From contig JAJDAP010000085.1 of the NCBI GenBank assembly GCA_029261795.1, forward strand, positions 22,412-86,411: a DNA stretch of 64,000 bases, given 5' to 3'. Within the stretch, counting starts at the first letter, position 1, and every line of letters begins with the position of its first letter. The notes under the pieces are model-generated. The model had not been told where the DNA came from, ran no database searches, and saw nothing but the letters and a program-made list of their open reading frames with translations. The position numbers and the translations under genes are program-made. The stretch is from Deltaproteobacteria bacterium. Its GTDB lineage: Bacteria > Myxococcota_A > UBA9160 > UBA6930. Positions 59,316-64,000 of this stretch are shown here, one piece after another.

Positions 59316-60705
59316 AGAGTTCGTTGGCGCTGGTGACCTGGTTGCGGCCGGCGGATTTGGAGCGGTACATGGCCTTGTCGGCGGCATCCAGGATGGCTTC
59401 GCGGGTGCGGCCGTGGGTCGGGTAGGTCGCGATGCCCAGGCTGGCGCTGATTCGAAGCACGCCCTCGGGGCCGGCTTCGAAAGCGTTCTCGTCGATGCTG
59501 GCACGGATTCGCTCTGCGATCGTCCGGGCCAAGCGTTCGCCGGTATCCACCAACAAGATGGTGAACTCATCCCCGCCGTAGCGGGCCACGGTGTCCACCT
59601 GCCGGACACATTGCATCAGCAACTGGGAGACCTGGCGGAGCACGTTCGAACCGACCAGGTGACCATGGTTGTCGTTGACCAGCTTGAAGCGATCCAGATC
59701 GAGGAAAAGGATCGAGAGTTCGGCGCCATAGCGCTCTGCCCGACGAATCTCCCGATCCAGGGCCTCCAGCAGGTAGCGGGCGTTGTAGACCTCGGTGGTA
59801 TCGTCGATGAAGGCACGGTCCCGCGCGCGCCGGTAGCGCTCGGAGTTTCGCAAGGCGATCGCCGCCTGGCCGGCCACGATCCGCGTCCGCTCGAGTGCCA
59901 GGGGCGGAAGTTCCTGTTCCTCGCAGACCACGCAGAGCGCGCCGGCCTCGCCGTCGTCACCGACAACGGGGACCGAAATGACGGATCCCACCTGGATGCC
60001 GGCATCGCGAAGCAATTCGTGGAACGGACCGCTCTCGAGGCGTTCGACCTCCTCGAAGCGGGTGGGATCGATCCGCTTGGCCCGACCCACGGCGTCGCGC
60101 AAACGGACCTCGTCGTCCTCGCTGAAACCCCGGCAGTGAACCCCGTCGGATCCCGGAATCGCGTGGCGTTGGTAGACCCCGAAACCGCGCTGGAGCCCGG
60201 TCCCCCGGACGAACAGATCCAAGGAGACGGCATAGACGTCTTCCGGTTCGAGACACGTTGCCAGGGCGCGGCACGAATCGTAGAGCGCCAGCTCGTCGCG
60301 CATCCGGACGTTCTCGGAGAGCAGTTTCTGACGCGCCAGGGTGCGCTCGAGCGCGAGGACCAGATCCCCGGCGCGCACCGGCTTCTGGAGATAGTCGGTC
60401 GCTCCCCGGCGCAGGGCCTCGACGGCACTATCGACCGTGGCGTTCGCCGTGACGAGAATGAAATCCGTTGCGGGCCAGCGACGCTGGACCTGCTCGAGCA
60501 GTTCCAGTCCCGACGCTCCCGGCATCGCCAGATCGGAGAAGATCAGCTCCGCGGGTTCGCGATCGAGCGAAACGAGCGCCTCGGCAACGCCCGAACACGT
60601 CTCGACCCGCGCACGATCTGCCAGCACGTCCTTGGCCAGTTCGCGATGGAAGCGCGTATCGTCCACGACAAGAACCCGAGGCAGCGGCGACATCGTCTCG
60701 GACAT
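59314..60705 (-). CDS. Response regulator with receiver, GAF-like and GGDEF domains (diguanylate cyclase)
   Basis: VLVVDDTRFHRELAK, LIFSDLAMPGASGLEL; GAF-like middle; RQVDTVARYGGDEF with RxxD I-site; GIATYPTHGRTREAILDAADKAMYRSK. Confidence 0.92.
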   Translation of the reverse strand: MSETMSPLPRVLVVDDTRFHRELAKDVLADRARVETCSGVAEALVSLDREPAELIFSDLAMPGASGLELLEQVQRRWPATDFILVTANATVDSAVEALRRGATDYLQKPVRAGDLVLALERTLARQKLLSENVRMRDELALYDSCRALATCLEPEDVYAVSLDLFVRGTGLQRGFGVYQRHAIPGSDGVHCRGFSEDDEVRLRDAVGRAKRIDPTRFEEVERLESGPFHELLRDAGIQVGSVISVPVVGDDGEAGALCVVCEEQELPPLALERTRIVAGQAAIALRNSERYRRARDRAFIDDTTEVYNARYLLEALDREIRRAERYGAELSILFLDLDRFKLVNDNHGHLVGSNVLRQVSQLLMQCVRQVDTVARYGGDEFTILLVDTGERLARTIAERIRASIDENAFEAGPEGVLRISASLGIATYPTHGRTREAILDAADKAMYRSKSAGRNQVTSANEL

Positions 60706-60838
60706 GTCTCACTCCTTCGGTCCCGGGTCCCTCCTCGGCATCGACAGCCAAGCCCTGAGCCTTGAGAGAAGATAGGCAGCGGCCGCCTGGAGGAAAGGAG
60801 CGCGGCGCTCGGGCCGCTCGATCTGCTAAGTCCCCGTC

Positions 60839-62194
60839 GTGAGCCAGGTTCCCGCCGATCAGGCAAGAGACCCCGCTTCCGGGCGGGTGATTGCCGCACC
60901 CCGCGCGAGCTTCCGGGCAAGCGGCATTCCCCAGTGTTGGGTGATGGGCATCCTGGCCATCCGCCTCGCGGCCTCGCGCCTTCGGGGTGGTGCCGGCCGA
61001 CGTGCCCGAGAGGCGCGCGCGATCGCGGCCGCCCTCGGCCGCTTGAAGGGGCCGTTCGCCAAGGTCGGTCAGATGCTCTCGCTGCGGGTCGATCTCGCCT
61101 CGCCGGAACTGCGCGAGGCACTCGCCGGACTACGCAGCCAGGTCCCCCCGATCGCCTTCCCGCGCATTCGTGCCCTGCTCGAGCGCGAACTGGGGCGGCC
61201 GATCGACGAAGCGTTCTCCAGCTTCGAGGAAAACCCGCTCGGCGCGGCTTCGATCGCTCAGGTGCATCGGGCTCGGACGCCAGAGGGCCAGGACGTCGCG
61301 GTCAAGATCCAATACCCGTGGCTCGAAGCGTCACTCGGAGCCGACCTCGCCGTGCTGCGATTCCTGCTGGCGGTCACCCGGGTCGGGGTGCCGGACGAGC
61401 GCGTGCGGCTCTTCGACGAATTCGCTCGCGCGGTCCGAAACGAGCTCGATTTCGAGCGCGAAGCCGCCGCCGCTCGCGAGATCGCTTCGAACCTGCGCGG
61501 AAATCCGGAGATCCAGGTCCCCGAGATCCTGGACGCGCTCTCCTCGCGCCGCGTGCTCACAATGACCTGGCACGCGACGATCCCGATCGACGACGTCGCG
61601 GGTCTGCGAATGCGCGGCATCGACCCCGAAGAGGTGGTGACGACGGTCGCCCGCGCCTACGCGCAGCAAGTCTTCGTCGACGGACTGTTTCACGCGGACC
61701 CCCACCCCGGAAACCTCTTCGTGATCGATCCGCCGGAAGCTGGCCAGCGGCCCACGGTGTTATTCGTCGACTTCGGCCTTTGCGAACGTTTGCCCCCCGA
61801 GCTGACCCGCGAATTGCGAGCCGGAATCCTCTCCCTGCTCCAGGGCAGGCTCGAGGACTTTCTCGAAGCCATGCAACGCATGGAGATGATCGCGCCCGGC
61901 GCCGAACCGGCGGTCCGCGTGGCGCTGGAGCGCATCTTCGCGCGGTTCCGGGGAGACGGCGCTGGCGCACTCTCGCTCTCCGGAGAGCGGGTGCTCGGCC
62001 TCAAGGACGAGGCCAAGGTGCTGCTCTACGAGACCCCGGGGCTCGCGCTCCCGACGGAGTTGCTGCTCTACGCGAAGACGCTCTCGTATCTCTTCGCGCT
62101 CGGCCAGGAGATCGCGCCTGGATTGGACCTGATGAAGCTGATGGTCCCCTACCTGCTGCGCTTCCTGACGACCAAGGACCCGGAGAACGCTTGA
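60839..62194 (+). CDS. ABC1/UbiB family atypical kinase
   Basis: LKGPFAKVGQMLSLRVDLASPELREALAGLRSQVPP, ENPLGAASIAQVHRARTPEGQDVAVKIQYP, GLFHADPHPGNLFVI, VDFGLCERLP. Confidence 0.92.
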   Translation: MSQVPADQARDPASGRVIAAPRASFRASGIPQCWVMGILAIRLAASRLRGGAGRRAREARAIAAALGRLKGPFAKVGQMLSLRVDLASPELREALAGLRSQVPPIAFPRIRALLERELGRPIDEAFSSFEENPLGAASIAQVHRARTPEGQDVAVKIQYPWLEASLGADLAVLRFLLAVTRVGVPDERVRLFDEFARAVRNELDFEREAAAAREIASNLRGNPEIQVPEILDALSSRRVLTMTWHATIPIDDVAGLRMRGIDPEEVVTTVARAYAQQVFVDGLFHADPHPGNLFVIDPPEAGQRPTVLFVDFGLCERLPPELTRELRAGILSLLQGRLEDFLEAMQRMEMIAPGAEPAVRVALERIFARFRGDGAGALSLSGERVLGLKDEAKVLLYETPGLALPTELLLYAKTLSYLFALGQEIAPGLDLMKLMVPYLLRFLTTKDPENA

Positions 62195-62218
62195 TCCGCG
62201 CACGGGCAGAAGCTCCGG

Positions 62219-63424
62219 TCAGGCATCCACCTTGGGCAGGCGCAGCCCCTGCAGCTGGATGAAGCCCGTGGCGTCAGCTTGCACGTAGGTGTCCGCGGTG
62301 CCGGCATCCTCGAATGACGACATCGCTTCGTCGTACAACGAGACCGGCGAGCGCCGGCCCGTGACCTGGAGCGAGCCCTTGTAGAGCTTGATCCGTGCTT
62401 CGCCGGTGACGTTCGTCTGACTCTGCTCGATGGCGGCGCGGACGAAGTCCATTTCCGGCGCGTACCAGAACCCGTTGTAGATCAGCTCGGCGAAGCGCGG
62501 CATCAGCCGATCGCGCTCGTGCATCACCTCGCGATCCAGGGTGATGGATTCGATCGCGCGATGCGCCGCGTGCAAGACCGTTCCGCCCGGCGTCTCATAG
62601 ACGCCGCGGCTCTTCAAGCCGACGAAGCGGTTCTCGACCATGTCGACGCGGCCGACGCCGTGAGCACCGGCCAGTTGGTTGAGCCGATGCAACAAGTCGG
62701 CGGGGCCGAGGCTCTCGCCGTGTATGGAAACCGGGGTCCCGCGCTCGAAGCCGATCACGATCTCGGACGGCGTCTCCGGCGCGTCTTCCGGGTTCGTCGT
62801 GAGCACGAACATGTCCTCTTCGGGCGCGCGCCAGGGATCCTCGAGAATGCCACCCTCGTAGGAGATGTGCAGCAGATTGCGGTCCATCGAGTACGGCTTC
62901 TTCACCGTCGCGGTGACGGGAATGCCGAACTTCTGTGCGTAGGCCATGCAATCGGAGCGCGACTTCAGATCCCAGTCGCGCCAGGGCGCGATCACCGCCA
63001 ACTCCGGCGCCAGGGCGCGGAACGTCAGTTCGAAACGAACCTGGTCGTTTCCCTTGCCGGTCGCGCCGTGGGCCAACGCATCACAACCCGTCTCGCGCGC
63101 CACCGCGACGTGGTGCTTGGCGATCACGGGGCGCGCCAACGAAGTGCCGAGCAGATAGGTGCCCTCGTAGAGCGCGCCACCGCGGATGGCCGGATAGACG
63201 AAGTCGCCGACGAACTCGTCGCGGATGTCACGGATGATGCAATCGACGGCGCCGCTGGCCTTGGCCTTCTCGGGCAACCCGTCGAGCTCTTCTTCCTGCC
63301 CGACGTCGGCGCAGTAGGCTACGACCTCACAATCGTACTCCTCGATCAACCAACGCAGGATGACCGAGGTATCGAGACCTCCGCTGTAAGCCAGACAAAC
63401 ACGCTTCACGCCGGACCGAGCCAT
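62219..63424 (-). CDS. argG: Argininosuccinate synthase
   Basis: [66 protein letters not shown]. Confidence 0.96.
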   Translation of the reverse strand: MARSGVKRVCLAYSGGLDTSVILRWLIEEYDCEVVAYCADVGQEEELDGLPEKAKASGAVDCIIRDIRDEFVGDFVYPAIRGGALYEGTYLLGTSLARPVIAKHHVAVARETGCDALAHGATGKGNDQVRFELTFRALAPELAVIAPWRDWDLKSRSDCMAYAQKFGIPVTATVKKPYSMDRNLLHISYEGGILEDPWRAPEEDMFVLTTNPEDAPETPSEIVIGFERGTPVSIHGESLGPADLLHRLNQLAGAHGVGRVDMVENRFVGLKSRGVYETPGGTVLHAAHRAIESITLDREVMHERDRLMPRFAELIYNGFWYAPEMDFVRAAIEQSQTNVTGEARIKLYKGSLQVTGRRSPVSLYDEAMSSFEDAGTADTYVQADATGFIQLQGLRLPKVDA

Positions 63425-63689
63425 GGGAAACCTCCAGAGCGCGAGGAGTGTAGGCGCCGGGCGCCCCTCTCTCTAGAGCCTGGGTAAAGATCGCCGAGGA
63501 GCTCCCTGGGACGGCTCCCGCGGGTTCCACAGGTTTCGCGTGCTGGCGAAGGGTCTTGAGGGGTGGGGTGGCTCTCGACTCTTTGAGGAAGGCTCGCAGG
63601 TTGCTCTCGCGGGCGGGCTTCTTGGGTCGAGGATGCCCTGACTAGCGGTGCCTGCTCGAGGGGATGCCGGTCGGGGCCGCGGGGACGGA

Positions 63690-64000
63690 TCAGCCCGGAG
63701 CGGCAGCGGGGTCCAGGAGAGGACCGGCTCTCTTCCAGCCTTCGCTGAGGAGCCAGGTGTGGGTGAACGCGACGGCCCGGGTTCCGGGTCTTCCCTAGTG
63801 CCGCGATCACGAGATCGCGCGCCGAGCGCTTCCAGCCACCGAACCTTCGACCGGAAGAGGCGGGATCGATGCGCACGCTGCTGGGCGGCCGCTTCATGTG
63901 CCGTCTGGCATTCATCAGGACATACCGAAGTGCATTGCGCACCTGGGTCGGTGACTTCAAGACCACGTGGTGATACCGGTCCTTCAGGACCGGTCCAGAG
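63690..64000 (-). pseudogene. REP-associated tyrosine transposase (RAYT), frameshifted C-terminal part, truncated by the window edge
   Basis: PVLKDRYHHVVLKSPTQVRNALRYVLMNARRH in one frame; TRAVAFTHTWLLSEGWKRAGPLLDPAAAPG* in another, with a TAG in the second frame near 63793. Confidence 0.8.

Noticed and set aside
63974-63993. ACCGGTCCT-tc-AGGACCGGT palindrome at the window end
   Set aside because: Lies within the RAYT coding frame (PVLKDRY); probably codon-driven, though worth rechecking when flanking sequence is available.

Overview
64 kb window of a high-GC bacterial chromosome. Gene content and order look Myxococcota- or Desulfobacterota-like, but this is an inference and no taxonomic marker was searched. 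Nearly all of it is dense, mostly minus-strand coding sequence. From left to right: (1) holA 5' end and lptE. (2) A chemosensory operon, 0.7-15.3 kb: CheY, GAF, CheB, CheR, HEAT-repeat protein, zinc-ribbon/pseudo-receiver protein, MCP, two CheW, CheA, CheY, and a DUF4388-like/pseudo-receiver protein. (3) A housekeeping block: M17-N-like protein, nusB, ribH, ribD, nrdR, an in-frame rpiB-glyA fusion, fabF, acpP, fabD, rpmF, DUF177 and tRNA-Gln(CUG). (4) Two tandem sulfatase-fold/TPR lipoproteins. (5) A type IV pilus block in the order pilA-pilA-TPR protein-ABC ATPase-ABC permease-pilD, with an excellent sigma-54 promoter match upstream of the first pilin. (6) tRNA-Glu(CUC), a frameshifted membrane/zinc-ribbon gene, PilZ, exonuclease, kinase and two sigma-70 factors. 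(7) ppdK with a histone-H1-like N-terminal tail, glyS, recO. (8) korAB, sucCD, mdh. (9) An anaerobic glpABC-like set with a shortened GlpC, LysM protein, aspS, a receiver-GAF-GGDEF protein, an ABC1/UbiB kinase and argG. (10) A decayed RAYT (REP-associated tyrosine transposase) at the right edge, sharing an 11-nt motif with a perfect 40-bp-arm inverted repeat at 59.2 kb. No rRNA or CRISPR array was seen. The best candidates for follow-up are the RpiB-GlyA fusion, the pseudo-receiver/HEAT chemosensory operon, the RAYT and its possible cognate palindrome, the H1-tailed PPDK and the shortened GlpC.
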